Origin: Bacteroidales bacterium UBA5371
Lineage (GTDB): Bacteria > Bacteroidota > Bacteroidia > Bacteroidales > P3
Length of the DNA: 64,000 nucleotides
Reading direction: 5' to 3'
NCBI GenBank assembly: GCA_002407855.1
Contig: DHPF01000008.1
Coordinates: 27,428 to 91,427, forward strand
The notes under the pieces were generated by a model. It ran no database searches and was not told the origin of the DNA. It saw only the letters and a program-made list of their open reading frames with translations. Positions within the stretch are counted from its first letter, which is position 1; every line of letters starts with the position of its first letter. The translations under genes were made by a program, and so were the position numbers. Of this stretch, positions 1 through 8,358 are shown one piece after another.

Positions 1-56
1 ATTAAAACGAAGAGTTAGTAAAATAAAACGAAGAGTTAGTAAATTAAAACAAGGAA
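1..56 (+). repeat. 21-nt heptad-type repeat array (left edge)
   Basis: About two and a half units of the dispersed 21-nt family, in the AAACGAAGAGTTAGT variant. The plus-strand frame is open from the first bases and reads KRRVSKIKRRVSKLKQGIR. It continues without a stop through an in-frame ATG at 77 to a TAA at 167-169. It could be the tail of a gene entering from the left, or a decayed fragment. Confidence 0.7.
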
Positions 57-180
57 TTAGAAATTCATTGCTAATTATGAAAGAAATCTTCGGAATGAAA
101 ACAAATGCGGCTACAAATTTTCGTGATTATTCATTTGAAGGAGATAATTTATGTATTTTTGTAGATTAATTATAATGAAA

Positions 181-1392
181 ATGGAAAGTATAAAAGATAT
201 TTACAAGATAGGTAATGGACCTTCAAGCTCACATACTATTGGTCCTAAGAATGCGGCACAGGAGTTTTTGAAAAGAGTACCTAATGCCAATAATTATACT
301 GTTACACTCTATGGTTCGTTGGCTGCAACCGGAAAAGGACACTTAACCGACAAAGCCATTCTTAGCGTTTTGGGAGAAAATAAAACTGAAATTATTTGGC
401 AACCAGAAGTGTTTTTACCTTTTCATCCAAATGCTATGAAGTATGAGGCCTTTGACCAAGAGGGTAAGCTGATTGAAGATTGGATAATTTATAGTGTTGG
501 AGGGGGGAAGATAGCTGATGAGAATACTAAGTTTACGCAAAACCATATATATCCACATAGAAATATTACAGAGATATTGAATTATATTGATGAGAGAGGA
601 CTAACTTTTTGGGAGTATGTTGAGCGGCATGAGGATAAGGATATATGGGATTATTTGGCTAATATATGGAAAGCAATGAGGCAGGCGGTAGAAGATGGCT
701 TACAAGAAGAGGGAGTTTTGCCTGGTGGCTTGCATTTGAGAAGAAAAGCAATGTCTTATTATACCAAGAGCAAGAGTTATAAGACTTCCCTAATTGGTCG
801 TACATCTGTTCAGGCTTATGCTTTGGCTGTTGCCGAGCATAATGCAGGTGGAGGAATGATTGTTACTGCTCCAACCTGTGGTTCTTCGGGAGTTTTGCCA
901 GCAGTTCTTTATCATCTAAGCACAGAGCATGGTTTTTCGGACAAGCAAATTATTTGGGCTCTTGCAACTGCTGGAATTTTTGGCAATTCTATTAAGTTTA
1001 ATGCTTCTATTTCTGGTGCAGAGGTAGGTTGTCAAGGGGAGATAGGCTCTGCTTGTTCTATGGCAGCAGCTGCGGCCAACCAACTCTTTGGAGGAACTCC
1101 TCAGCAAATAGAATATGCAGCTGAAATGGGTTTAGAGCATCACTTAGGACTTACTTGCGACCCTATTTATGGTTTAGTTCAAGTGCCATGTATAGAAAGG
1201 AATGCTTTCGCAGCTTTAAGGGCTTTGGATGCTAATCTTTACGCAATGATGTCGGACGGTAAGCATTTGGTATCCTTCGATAAGGTTGTTAAAACAATGA
1301 AACTAACTGGTAAAGACCTGCCATCTCTCTACAAAGAAACAGCAGAAGGAGGGCTTGCAATTGTTGGAATACCCAAAGGATTAAAATACTAA
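181..1392 (+). CDS. sdaA: L-serine dehydratase, iron-sulfur dependent, single chain
   Basis: Deaminates L-serine to pyruvate and ammonia in the cytoplasm using a [4Fe-4S] cluster. The N-terminus carries the family signature SIKDIYKIGNGPSSSHTIGP. The C-terminal half has CGSSGVLPA and LTCDPIYGLVQVPCIERNA, which hold the expected cluster cysteines. Alpha and beta regions are fused in one chain of 403 residues, the usual length for this type. I chose the ATG at 181 because MESIKDIYKIG matches the usual family start. An ATG at 151 has a good GAAGGAG sequence 7 nt before it and would add ten residues; an ATG at 175 is also possible. Shine-Dalgarno sites are weak start evidence in Bacteroidota, so the start is less certain than the function. 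The gene appears monocistronic. Confidence 0.93.
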   Translation: MESIKDIYKIGNGPSSSHTIGPKNAAQEFLKRVPNANNYTVTLYGSLAATGKGHLTDKAILSVLGENKTEIIWQPEVFLPFHPNAMKYEAFDQEGKLIEDWIIYSVGGGKIADENTKFTQNHIYPHRNITEILNYIDERGLTFWEYVERHEDKDIWDYLANIWKAMRQAVEDGLQEEGVLPGGLHLRRKAMSYYTKSKSYKTSLIGRTSVQAYALAVAEHNAGGGMIVTAPTCGSSGVLPAVLYHLSTEHGFSDKQIIWALATAGIFGNSIKFNASISGAEVGCQGEIGSACSMAAAAANQLFGGTPQQIEYAAEMGLEHHLGLTCDPIYGLVQVPCIERNAFAALRALDANLYAMMSDGKHLVSFDKVVKTMKLTGKDLPSLYKETAEGGLAIVGIPKGLKY

Positions 1393-1430
1393 AACAATAA
1401 TCACAAAAATTAAATACAGAATTCTAATCT

Positions 1431-2849
1431 ATGGTATTTAGTAGCGTACTTTTCTTATTATATTTTCTTCCAATCTTTTTATTAATATATCATATTGTTC
1501 CAAAGAGCTGGAAGAACTATATAATATTGTTTGCAAGCATTGTGTTTTATGCTTGGGGAGCTCCTAAATTCTTATTTGTTATCTTAGCTGCAATAATAAT
1601 TACTTTTTATCTTGTAGGATTATTATACAAAGCAAAGGATAGGAAAAGGAAACGTTTGTTTTCCACCATTGCAATAGTCCTTAATTTAGGTTTACTTGCC
1701 TATTTCAAATATGCTAATTTCTTTATTGATAGTGTAAATTATTTAATTTCTTCTTTTGGGTTTTCTCCAATGAAGTGGATAGAAATTGCATTACCAATAG
1801 GAATCTCTTTTTATACCTTTCATTCCATTACTTATATTATTGATGCTTATAGAAATGTTCATAAGCCATTTTCTAAGCTAAGTGATTTCGCCATTTATAT
1901 TATGGCATTTCCTCACATGGTTGCTGGACCAATTGTTCGTTTTAATACCATTGCCGACCAAATTACAAGCAGGAAAGAAACAATAGATGACAAGCTCTTA
2001 GGTTTCTATCGTTTTTCAATTGGGCTTGCAAAGAAAGTTTTGATAGCAAATATTATGGCTTATCAAGCTGATATTATCTTCAACGGAAATATAATTGAAT
2101 TAAGCACACCTAATGCTTGGCTTGGAATAATTGCCTATACATTTCAAATTTACTTTGATTTTTCTGGCTATTCCGATATGGCAATAGGGCTTGCTCTTAT
2201 GATGGGATTGAAATTTCCAGAAAACTTTGATTTACCTTATACATCCAAAAGCATAACAGAGTTTTGGCGTCGTTGGCATATAACTTTGGGTAGTTTTATG
2301 AAAGACTACCTATACATACCTCTTGGAGGCAATCGTGTTAGAAAACAAAGAATTTATTTTAATCTTTGGCTTGTATTCTTAGTATCGGGACTTTGGCATG
2401 GTGCCAATTGGACTTTTGTGGCTTGGGGAGCCTTTCACGGATTTTTCTTAGTATTGGATAAGATGTTTATGCTAAAAGTATTAAAGAAAATACCTGCTTT
2501 CTTCTCTACTTTATTAACTTTCTTGGTAGTTATGATTGGTTGGATATTATTCCGTAGCAATAGCTTGGATTTTGCTTTTACTTACATTCAAAGGCTCTTT
2601 TCTTTCACTTTCAATAATGACTTTATACCAAATCAAGATTTTATCATAATGCTATTTTTTGCAATTTTCTTTGCCTTTATAACAAGTTTTAAGTTTGGAC
2701 AAAAGATAAAGGACTTCTTCTTCACAAAAACCATATACAACAAAAAAGAACATATAGCCCTAAGTTTAATTGCTATTTTATTGCTTTTTGTTTCCATTGC
2801 TTTTATTGTTTCGTCCGACTTCAATCCATTTATATATTATAGATTTTAA
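1431..2849 (+). CDS. MBOAT family O-acyltransferase (AlgI/PatA-like)
   Basis: Membrane-bound O-acyltransferase thought to pass acetyl groups across the inner membrane to an extracytoplasmic glycan. The N-terminus MVFSSVLFLLYFLPIFLLIY is typical of the AlgI branch, and about ten hydrophobic segments follow. The signature region contains FWRRWHITLG and, further on, SGLWHGANWTFVAWGAFHG, whose histidine is the conserved MBOAT active-site residue. At 472 residues it is a normal length. The next gene starts 8 nt later on the same strand and encodes an AlgJ/AlgX-like partner, so the pair probably forms one acetylation unit. The acceptor is unknown: no polysaccharide synthesis genes are nearby, and peptidoglycan, an exopolysaccharide or a lipopolysaccharide are all possible. 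Confidence 0.88.
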   Translation: MVFSSVLFLLYFLPIFLLIYHIVPKSWKNYIILFASIVFYAWGAPKFLFVILAAIIITFYLVGLLYKAKDRKRKRLFSTIAIVLNLGLLAYFKYANFFIDSVNYLISSFGFSPMKWIEIALPIGISFYTFHSITYIIDAYRNVHKPFSKLSDFAIYIMAFPHMVAGPIVRFNTIADQITSRKETIDDKLLGFYRFSIGLAKKVLIANIMAYQADIIFNGNIIELSTPNAWLGIIAYTFQIYFDFSGYSDMAIGLALMMGLKFPENFDLPYTSKSITEFWRRWHITLGSFMKDYLYIPLGGNRVRKQRIYFNLWLVFLVSGLWHGANWTFVAWGAFHGFFLVLDKMFMLKVLKKIPAFFSTLLTFLVVMIGWILFRSNSLDFAFTYIQRLFSFTFNNDFIPNQDFIIMLFFAIFFAFITSFKFGQKIKDFFFTKTIYNKKEHIALSLIAILLLFVSIAFIVSSDFNPFIYYRF

Positions 2850-2857
2850 GCCCTCTA

Positions 2858-4150
2858 ATGAAAAAATTTATTTTTATAATCTTTATACTACTACTTTTTG
2901 TGCCGATGTTCTTTCAAATAATTGGATACAAACAAGGGGCTTTGGGTGGACATTATCAAAAGGCAGAATACTATTTGCTGACACTTAAACGATTTACAAA
3001 ATTAGAATATCAAAAGAAGTTAGAGAGATACTTAAAGCAAGAGACAGGATTTGCGGATGTATTTATAAGATTTAGTAATCAACTTAGGTTTAGCTTACTC
3101 AGTAGTTCAAGTGTTTATAATGTAATTGTAGGAAAAAACAATTATCTCTACACAAATAGCTATATCTATTCTTATTATGGAATAGATTATCAAGGAGAGG
3201 AAAACATTAATTTAGTTGTGGATAAGTTGGCTCAAATAAGAGATACTTTGAAGGTAAAAGGAGTTGATTTAGTCTTTTTGATGGCTCCTGGTAAAGGGAC
3301 TTGTTATCCGGAGTATTTCCCTTATAGATATGCAAGACTAAAACCCAAAACCACCAATTACCAAACATATATTAAGGCTTTTAATAAGTATAATATAGAT
3401 TGCTTAGACTTTAACTCTTGGTTATGTTCTGCAAGAGACACAGCAAGTTATAGGCTCTATTCCAATACAAGTGTGCATTGGGGTAAGTATGCCTGCTATT
3501 TGGCAGTAGATTCTCTAATCAAATACTTAGATTTAAAATATAGTATTGACCTACCCAAAATAAGATTAAAGAGTATCACAGAGTCAAACATTATGTACGA
3601 TTCTGATGATGATGTAGAAAAGATGATGAATGTGCTTGAAAACATTCCCGATGAGCCAATGCCAAAGATAGATATTGATTTTGACACTCTCAATAAAGAT
3701 AAATTAAGAGTGCTTACAATTGGTGATAGTTATTTCTTTGGATTAAATGATTTTGGATTGCTAAAAACCATATTCTATAAAAGTGAATTTTGGTACTATT
3801 TTGATGAGGTTAGAAGGAGTGAGTACGAGTATATATTGGTTTCGGAATACGAAGATATAAAAAAAGAAATAGAGAAAAATAAACTTCTTCTAATTATATT
3901 CACAGAAGCAAACCTACACACCACACCAAAAGAAAATATTGAAGAATTATACTATATTTATTGTGCAAAGCCAACCTATAAATTGGAATTAGAAAGACAT
4001 AAAGAACGCTTTAAGAATCAAATAAAAAAAGATAAGAATTGGTTGAAGTTCGTACAAGAGAAAGCAGACAAAAAAGACATTTCAATAGACAAAGCAATTG
4101 ATGAAGATGCTGAATATATGGCAAAAGAATATTTAAAAGACAAGTTCTAA
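2858..4150 (+). CDS. AlgJ/AlgX (DHHW)-like O-acetylation partner protein
   Basis: Probable periplasmic, membrane-anchored SGNH-like acetyltransferase working with the upstream MBOAT protein. Residues 1-22 form a signal anchor. The stretch VIVGKNNYLYTNS resembles the region where AlgX/AlgJ proteins have a conserved G-K-(D/N)-x-(W/Y)-L-(F/Y) motif. TSVHWGKYA around residue 206 corresponds to the DHHW/DTHW motif, and LTIGDSYFFG around residue 287 to the GDS block of SGNH enzymes. The C-terminal 60 residues are rich in Lys and Glu and probably helical. The gene follows the MBOAT gene by 8 nt. The family call rests on motifs and context rather than overall similarity, so subtype and acceptor are open. 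Confidence 0.72.
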   Translation: MKKFIFIIFILLLFVPMFFQIIGYKQGALGGHYQKAEYYLLTLKRFTKLEYQKKLERYLKQETGFADVFIRFSNQLRFSLLSSSSVYNVIVGKNNYLYTNSYIYSYYGIDYQGEENINLVVDKLAQIRDTLKVKGVDLVFLMAPGKGTCYPEYFPYRYARLKPKTTNYQTYIKAFNKYNIDCLDFNSWLCSARDTASYRLYSNTSVHWGKYACYLAVDSLIKYLDLKYSIDLPKIRLKSITESNIMYDSDDDVEKMMNVLENIPDEPMPKIDIDFDTLNKDKLRVLTIGDSYFFGLNDFGLLKTIFYKSEFWYYFDEVRRSEYEYILVSEYEDIKKEIEKNKLLLIIFTEANLHTTPKENIEELYYIYCAKPTYKLELERHKERFKNQIKKDKNWLKFVQEKADKKDISIDKAIDEDAEYMAKEYLKDKF

Positions 4151-4154
4151 AACA

Positions 4155-4226
4155 GCCTCCGTAGTTTAATGGATAAAATTTCTGATTCCGGTTCAGATGA
4201 TAGCAGTTCGATTCTGCTCGGAGGTA
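4155..4226 (+). tRNA. tRNA-Arg (anticodon CCG)
   Basis: A 72-nt cloverleaf. The acceptor stem GCCTCCG pairs with CGGAGGT (one G-T wobble) before an A discriminator. The anticodon stem TCTGA/TCAGA encloses the loop TTCCGGT, giving anticodon CCG. The T arm is AGCAG-TTCGATT-CTGCT. CCA is not encoded. It starts 4 nt after the preceding gene. Confidence 0.95.
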
Positions 4227-4275
4227 CAAGGCAAAAAACAAAACAAGTAAATAATCAAATAGAGTAAAAATCCCA

Positions 4276-5121
4276 ATGAAACGATACAACTTTTTCTTTA
4301 AGGAAAGCAAGCCTTTTGTAAAACTAATGATGCTTATATGTATTTTTATGGTTTTTACTTCTATTGCAGGGTACTTATTAATGCTTTTTTCGTTAGAACC
4401 AATTTACAAACAAGCTCTTTCGCAATTAATAATGTTTGGACTTGCTGTAATGTTATGGGGGCTTATGTTTGAAGGTTCTATATACAAGTTTATGAGCTTT
4501 CAAACCAAAGGATTAGGTTATTACTCTGCGATAGCCCTACTGCTTGTTATTGTTGTGGCTCCATTTATTGATGGGATAGGATTGTGGAACGATAGCTGGC
4601 ATTTCTCATCGGAGGGAATGTATAGAGAAATGGAAAAAGAGGCAAGAAATATTATGGAGACTTTCACAAAAGATACTTCCCCCAAAGGTTTAATCCTAAA
4701 TATAATTGTGCTTGCTATTTTGCCCGCAATTTTAGAGGAGTATTTCTTTCGTGCAGCTATGCAAACAACAATGATAAATCTTCTAAGAAATCGCTTCTTT
4801 GCAATACTCATAACCTCAATAGCATTTAGTCTAATTCATTTCCAACTATTCTCATCTATCCCAAGGGTATTTTTAGGTCTTTTCTTGGGCTATTTATATG
4901 TGTTTAGTAAGAATATATTGGTACCTATTTTATTCCATTTCTTAAATAATTTAGTGGTAATAATAGGCTATTATCTAATAAATACCTATCAGACCAGCAT
5001 TGATATAACCCAATTAGGACTTATCTATAATCCTTATCTCTTTACTATTTCTCTAATTCTTATTATAGGGTGGTTTGTTTTTGAATTAAGAAAAGAAAGA
5101 ATTAGAATCAAGAGTCAGTAA
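4276..5121 (+). CDS. CPBP family intramembrane metalloprotease
   Basis: Abi/CAAX-protease-like membrane protein of 281 residues with about seven to eight transmembrane segments. The three family motifs are present: EEYFFRAAM (EExxxR type) near residue 155, FSLIHFQLF near 184, and ILFHFLNNLVV near 218, together giving the Glu and His residues of the proposed metal site. Family members act in prenyl-protein processing, bacteriocin immunity or unknown roles; nothing nearby selects one. The last codons (RIRIKSQ then TAA) lie inside a 21-nt repeat array, so the present stop codon is provided by repeat DNA and the C-terminus may have been altered by it. Confidence 0.85.
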   Translation: MKRYNFFFKESKPFVKLMMLICIFMVFTSIAGYLLMLFSLEPIYKQALSQLIMFGLAVMLWGLMFEGSIYKFMSFQTKGLGYYSAIALLLVIVVAPFIDGIGLWNDSWHFSSEGMYREMEKEARNIMETFTKDTSPKGLILNIIVLAILPAILEEYFFRAAMQTTMINLLRNRFFAILITSIAFSLIHFQLFSSIPRVFLGLFLGYLYVFSKNILVPILFHFLNNLVVIIGYYLINTYQTSIDITQLGLIYNPYLFTISLILIIGWFVFELRKERIRIKSQ

Positions 5122-5217
5122 ATTATCTTCTGAAAAGAATTTATTAAAACTTGATTTCAGTAAATTAGAATCAAGATTCAGTAAATTAGAATCAAGAGTT
5201 ATTTTATTATAATCAAG
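5101..5217 (+). repeat. 21-nt heptad-type repeat array
   Basis: About five and a half units with a 21-nt period, beginning inside the end of the protease gene. The heptad frame is +1 to that gene and reads LESRVS-KLSSEKN-LLKLDFS-KLESRFS-KLESRVI-LL-stop. The central 70 or so bases recur almost unchanged in the array before purC. The gap continues to 5403 with AT-rich sequence and the helicase promoter. Confidence 0.85.
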
Positions 5218-5326
5218 TTTTATTTTTACTATAACTACAACTTAAATAAACTGAAATTAGAGTATATATAATTGGAGTTTATAGTTTGAGTTTCAGGATT
5301 TCTTAGAAAATATTGTTATTTTATGC

Positions 5327-5356
5327 TTTGGGTTAGGACTATTCTTATTATCTTTG
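5327..5356 (+). promoter_or_regulatory. Probable promoter of the helicase gene
   Basis: TTTG followed by TATCTTTG with an 18-nt spacer, slightly shorter than the usual 19-21 nt of Bacteroidota primary-sigma promoters. It lies about 48 nt before the start codon. Confidence 0.5.
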
Positions 5357-5403
5357 GAAACTAAAATAATAGAAGAAATAGATTTAAAAATGTGTTAATG
5401 TAG

Positions 5404-7677
5404 ATGTTATTAGACGAGTTAAATTTAGAACAAAGAGTTGCTGCTGAACACTTGGAGGGGCCTGTTATTATAATTGCTGGTGCTGGAAGTGGTAAAACAA
5501 GAACCTTAACTTATAGAATTGCAAACCTAATTGAACAAGGGGTTGATCCTTTTAATATTCTTGCTCTAACCTTTACTAATAAGGCTGCCACAGAAATGAA
5601 GGAAAGAATTATTACATTGGTTGGCGATAAAGCAAGGTTGATTTGGATGGGAACGTTTCACTCTATGTTTTCAAGGGTACTTAGAATTGAGGCTGAAAGA
5701 TTGGGATATATGAGTACGTTTTCGGTGTATAATACTGACGATTCAAAAAATCTTATCAAGAATATAGTGAAAGAGAATAATTTAGACGAGAAAACTTATA
5801 ATAAATCCTTTCTTCTAAATAGAATATCTATGGCCAAGGGAAATCTTATTTCGCCTCAAAACTATATGGATAATCTCCAACTTATGACAGAGGATAAATC
5901 GTATAATAAACCTTATATTGCTCAAATTTATAAGGAATATAACCAGCGTTTACGCAAGGCAAATGCTATGGACTTTGACGATTTGCTTTTCAATATGAAT
6001 GTGCTTTTGAGAGATAATGCCGATTTGCTTCTGAAATACCAAGAGAAGTTTAAGTATATTTTGGTTGATGAGTATCAAGACACCAATTTTTCGCAATACT
6101 ATATTATAAAAAAGTTATCGGCTCGTTATAGAAATATTTGTGTTGTTGGAGATGATGCTCAAAGTATTTATGCTTTTCGTGGGGCTAATATTCGCAATAT
6201 ATTGGATTTTCAAAAGGATTATTCCGATTGTAAATTATTCAAATTAGAACAAAATTATCGTTCCACCAAGAATATTGTTGAGGCTGCAAATTCGGTAATA
6301 AAACATAATAAAGCCAAGATAGACAAAACTGTTTGGACAAGCAATCAGGAAGGAAAGAAGATTAACTACAACGAATCCGACTCCGATAAAAATGAAGCAA
6401 GATGGATAACCAAGACAATTCAAAATAGGATTCAAACAGATAATTCTAACTATAAAGATTTTGCAATCCTCTATCGTACCAACCAACAATCACGTTCGTT
6501 GGAAGAAAGTTTGCGGCTAATGAATATTCCTTATAGGGTATTTAGTGGCACATCCTTCTACGACAGAAAGGAGATAAAAGATGTTTTGGCATATTTTCGT
6601 TTGGTTGTAAACAATTACGATGACGAGGCTTTTTTACGCATTATTAATTTTCCTTCAAGAGGAATTGGAGAAACATCATTGAATAAGCTCAAAATAGTGG
6701 CAGCAGAGAATAATATTTCATTATTTGAAACTGCAACAACAATGCTGGATACTTGTTCTATTTCTCCCAAGACGAATAAAACAATTATTGATTTTGTTTC
6801 AATGATTAAGTCTTTTTCTCTCGATATACATAAATTTGATGCTTATGAATTGGGTGTTAAAATAATATCTGCTTCAAGGATAATTAAGTATTGGCAAGAG
6901 GATGATGATATTCTTTCTCAGGATAGGGTAGATAATATTGAAGAACTAATAAATGCAATGCAGTCTTTTGCTGAGTCGGAGGAAGATTTAATATTAGATG
7001 AGCAAACAGGTGAAGAGATAGACTTAAATAAAAAGACCATAGATGTTTTTATTCAGCAGGTAAGTCTTATGAGTGAAACAGATAGAGATGATAATCAAGA
7101 CGAAGATAGGGTTTCCTTGATGACAATACATTCTGCAAAAGGACTTGAATTTTCTTATGTTTTTGTTGCAGGAATGGAAGAAAATCTCTTTCCGAACGCT
7201 CTTTGTTTGGGTTCACAATTAGAGTTAGAGGAGGAGAGACGTTTGTTTTATGTTGCAATGACAAGGGCTAAGAAAGAATTATCTCTTACTTGTGCTCAAA
7301 CAAGATTTCGCAATGGTCAAATGGCATTCAATGAAAGAAGTCGTTTCTTAGATGATATTGACCCCAATTGCTTTGATGGGAATGTGTTTGATAAGAAAGA
7401 AAAATCAAGTTTTTCATCTACCACCCTAAGAGTCCCTTCATTTGAAAAGAGAAACTTATCAAAACTCAACTCTTTACCTAACCCAATAGGCGGGGTGCCT
7501 GTTTCGTCATTGGGTGATTTTAAAGAGGGAATGGAGGTAGTGCACGATAAATTTGGCTTAGGCAAAATAGTTTCCTTAGAAGGTAAGGGCGATGACACAA
7601 AAGCAGAAGTTATGTTTGAAAATTTGGGAATAAAGAAATTAGTTCTTAGATTTGCAAAATTAAAAATAAAAGAATAA
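5404..7677 (+). CDS. pcrA: ATP-dependent 3'-5' DNA helicase, UvrD/PcrA type
   Basis: Superfamily 1A helicase for repair and removal of protein roadblocks. Motifs in order: Q motif LNLEQRVAA (7-15), Walker A AGAGSGKT (25-32), motif Ic-like WMGTFHSMFSRVLR, Walker B ILVDEYQDTN, motif III VVGDDAQSIYAFRGA, motif IV QNYRST, motif V SLMTIHSAKGLEF and motif VI RRLFYVAMTRAKKEL. The last 50 residues (GMEVVHDKFGLGKIVSLEG onward) look like the small C-terminal Tudor-like domain with which PcrA/UvrD binds RNA polymerase. Length 757 is normal. It is followed after 20 nt by the DUF4290 gene and then murA, so these three probably share a transcript. Naming as pcrA rather than uvrD is a convention. Confidence 0.95.
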   Translation: MLLDELNLEQRVAAEHLEGPVIIIAGAGSGKTRTLTYRIANLIEQGVDPFNILALTFTNKAATEMKERIITLVGDKARLIWMGTFHSMFSRVLRIEAERLGYMSTFSVYNTDDSKNLIKNIVKENNLDEKTYNKSFLLNRISMAKGNLISPQNYMDNLQLMTEDKSYNKPYIAQIYKEYNQRLRKANAMDFDDLLFNMNVLLRDNADLLLKYQEKFKYILVDEYQDTNFSQYYIIKKLSARYRNICVVGDDAQSIYAFRGANIRNILDFQKDYSDCKLFKLEQNYRSTKNIVEAANSVIKHNKAKIDKTVWTSNQEGKKINYNESDSDKNEARWITKTIQNRIQTDNSNYKDFAILYRTNQQSRSLEESLRLMNIPYRVFSGTSFYDRKEIKDVLAYFRLVVNNYDDEAFLRIINFPSRGIGETSLNKLKIVAAENNISLFETATTMLDTCSISPKTNKTIIDFVSMIKSFSLDIHKFDAYELGVKIISASRIIKYWQEDDDILSQDRVDNIEELINAMQSFAESEEDLILDEQTGEEIDLNKKTIDVFIQQVSLMSETDRDDNQDEDRVSLMTIHSAKGLEFSYVFVAGMEENLFPNALCLGSQLELEEERRLFYVAMTRAKKELSLTCAQTRFRNGQMAFNERSRFLDDIDPNCFDGNVFDKKEKSSFSSTTLRVPSFEKRNLSKLNSLPNPIGGVPVSSLGDFKEGMEVVHDKFGLGKIVSLEGKGDDTKAEVMFENLGIKKLVLRFAKLKIKE

Positions 7678-7697
7678 AAAATAAATAAACAAAATAA

Positions 7698-8351
7698 ATG
7701 GAATACAACACCGATAGAGAAAATCTTATTATACCAGAGTATGGACGTAATGTTCAAAAAATGGTTGATTACGCACTTACAATTGAAGAAAAAGAAAAGA
7801 GAACAGCTTATGTCAATCTTATAATTACGGCAATGTGTAATGTAAATCCTGATGCAAAGAATATTGTAGATTATAAGCATAAGCTATGGGATCACCTTTT
7901 TATTATATCCGATTATAAATTAGATGTAGATTCGCCTTACCCAATGCCAAGTGTTCAGGAAAGGCTATCCAAACCTCAACCATTAGAATACAAGAATAGT
8001 AATATTAAATTTGGTCCCTATGGTAAGGTTTTGGAGAATATGATTGAGAAAGTTATTGAAATGGAAGATAATCAGGAGAAGCAGGTTCTTATTGCCCTAA
8101 TTGCACAACAACTTAAAAAATCATACCTTCAATGGAATAGAGATTCGGTAGATGATGAACTAATCTTAAAACATTTTGAAGAACTTTCCAAAGGTCAGCT
8201 CAAATTGCACGAAGACTTTAAGCTCAACACCACAAAGGATATTCTCAATCATAAGAAGAAGAAACCTGCAAATAAGAATAAGAATCAGAAAAATGTTAAG
8301 TACACTAATGGTTCTAATAGTAATGGTAAATTTAATAGGAATCATAAGTAA
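7698..8351 (+). CDS. DUF4290 domain-containing protein
   Basis: Bacteroidota-specific family of unknown function. The N-terminus MEYNTDRENLIIPEYGRNVQ and the segment VDYKHKLWDHLFIISDY are characteristic of the family. Residues 1-175 are probably globular and helical. The last 40 are a very basic, low-complexity tail (KKKKPANKNKNQKN and beyond) that could bind nucleic acid or acidic surfaces. There is no signal peptide or membrane segment, so it is cytoplasmic. It sits 7 nt before murA; as I recall this order is common in the phylum, which hints at a role linked to cell-wall synthesis, but no function should be assumed. Confidence 0.85.
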   Translation: MEYNTDRENLIIPEYGRNVQKMVDYALTIEEKEKRTAYVNLIITAMCNVNPDAKNIVDYKHKLWDHLFIISDYKLDVDSPYPMPSVQERLSKPQPLEYKNSNIKFGPYGKVLENMIEKVIEMEDNQEKQVLIALIAQQLKKSYLQWNRDSVDDELILKHFEELSKGQLKLHEDFKLNTTKDILNHKKKKPANKNKNQKNVKYTNGSNSNGKFNRNHK

Positions 8352-8358
8352 ATAATCT

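Noticed and set aside
4011..4310. Minus-strand open frame of about 99 codons
   Set aside because: It lies over the tRNA-Arg gene and the ends of two well-supported genes, with no family features.
5101..5230. Readthrough of upstream stops to give coiled-coil tails
   Set aside because: The heptad frame is not in a constant register to the upstream gene (+1 after the CPBP and hexosaminidase genes, +2 after the dipeptidase gene), so simple readthrough does not explain the arrays.
7317..7880. Minus-strand open frame of about 187 codons
   Set aside because: It lies opposite the end of the helicase gene and the start of the DUF4290 gene, both clearly real.
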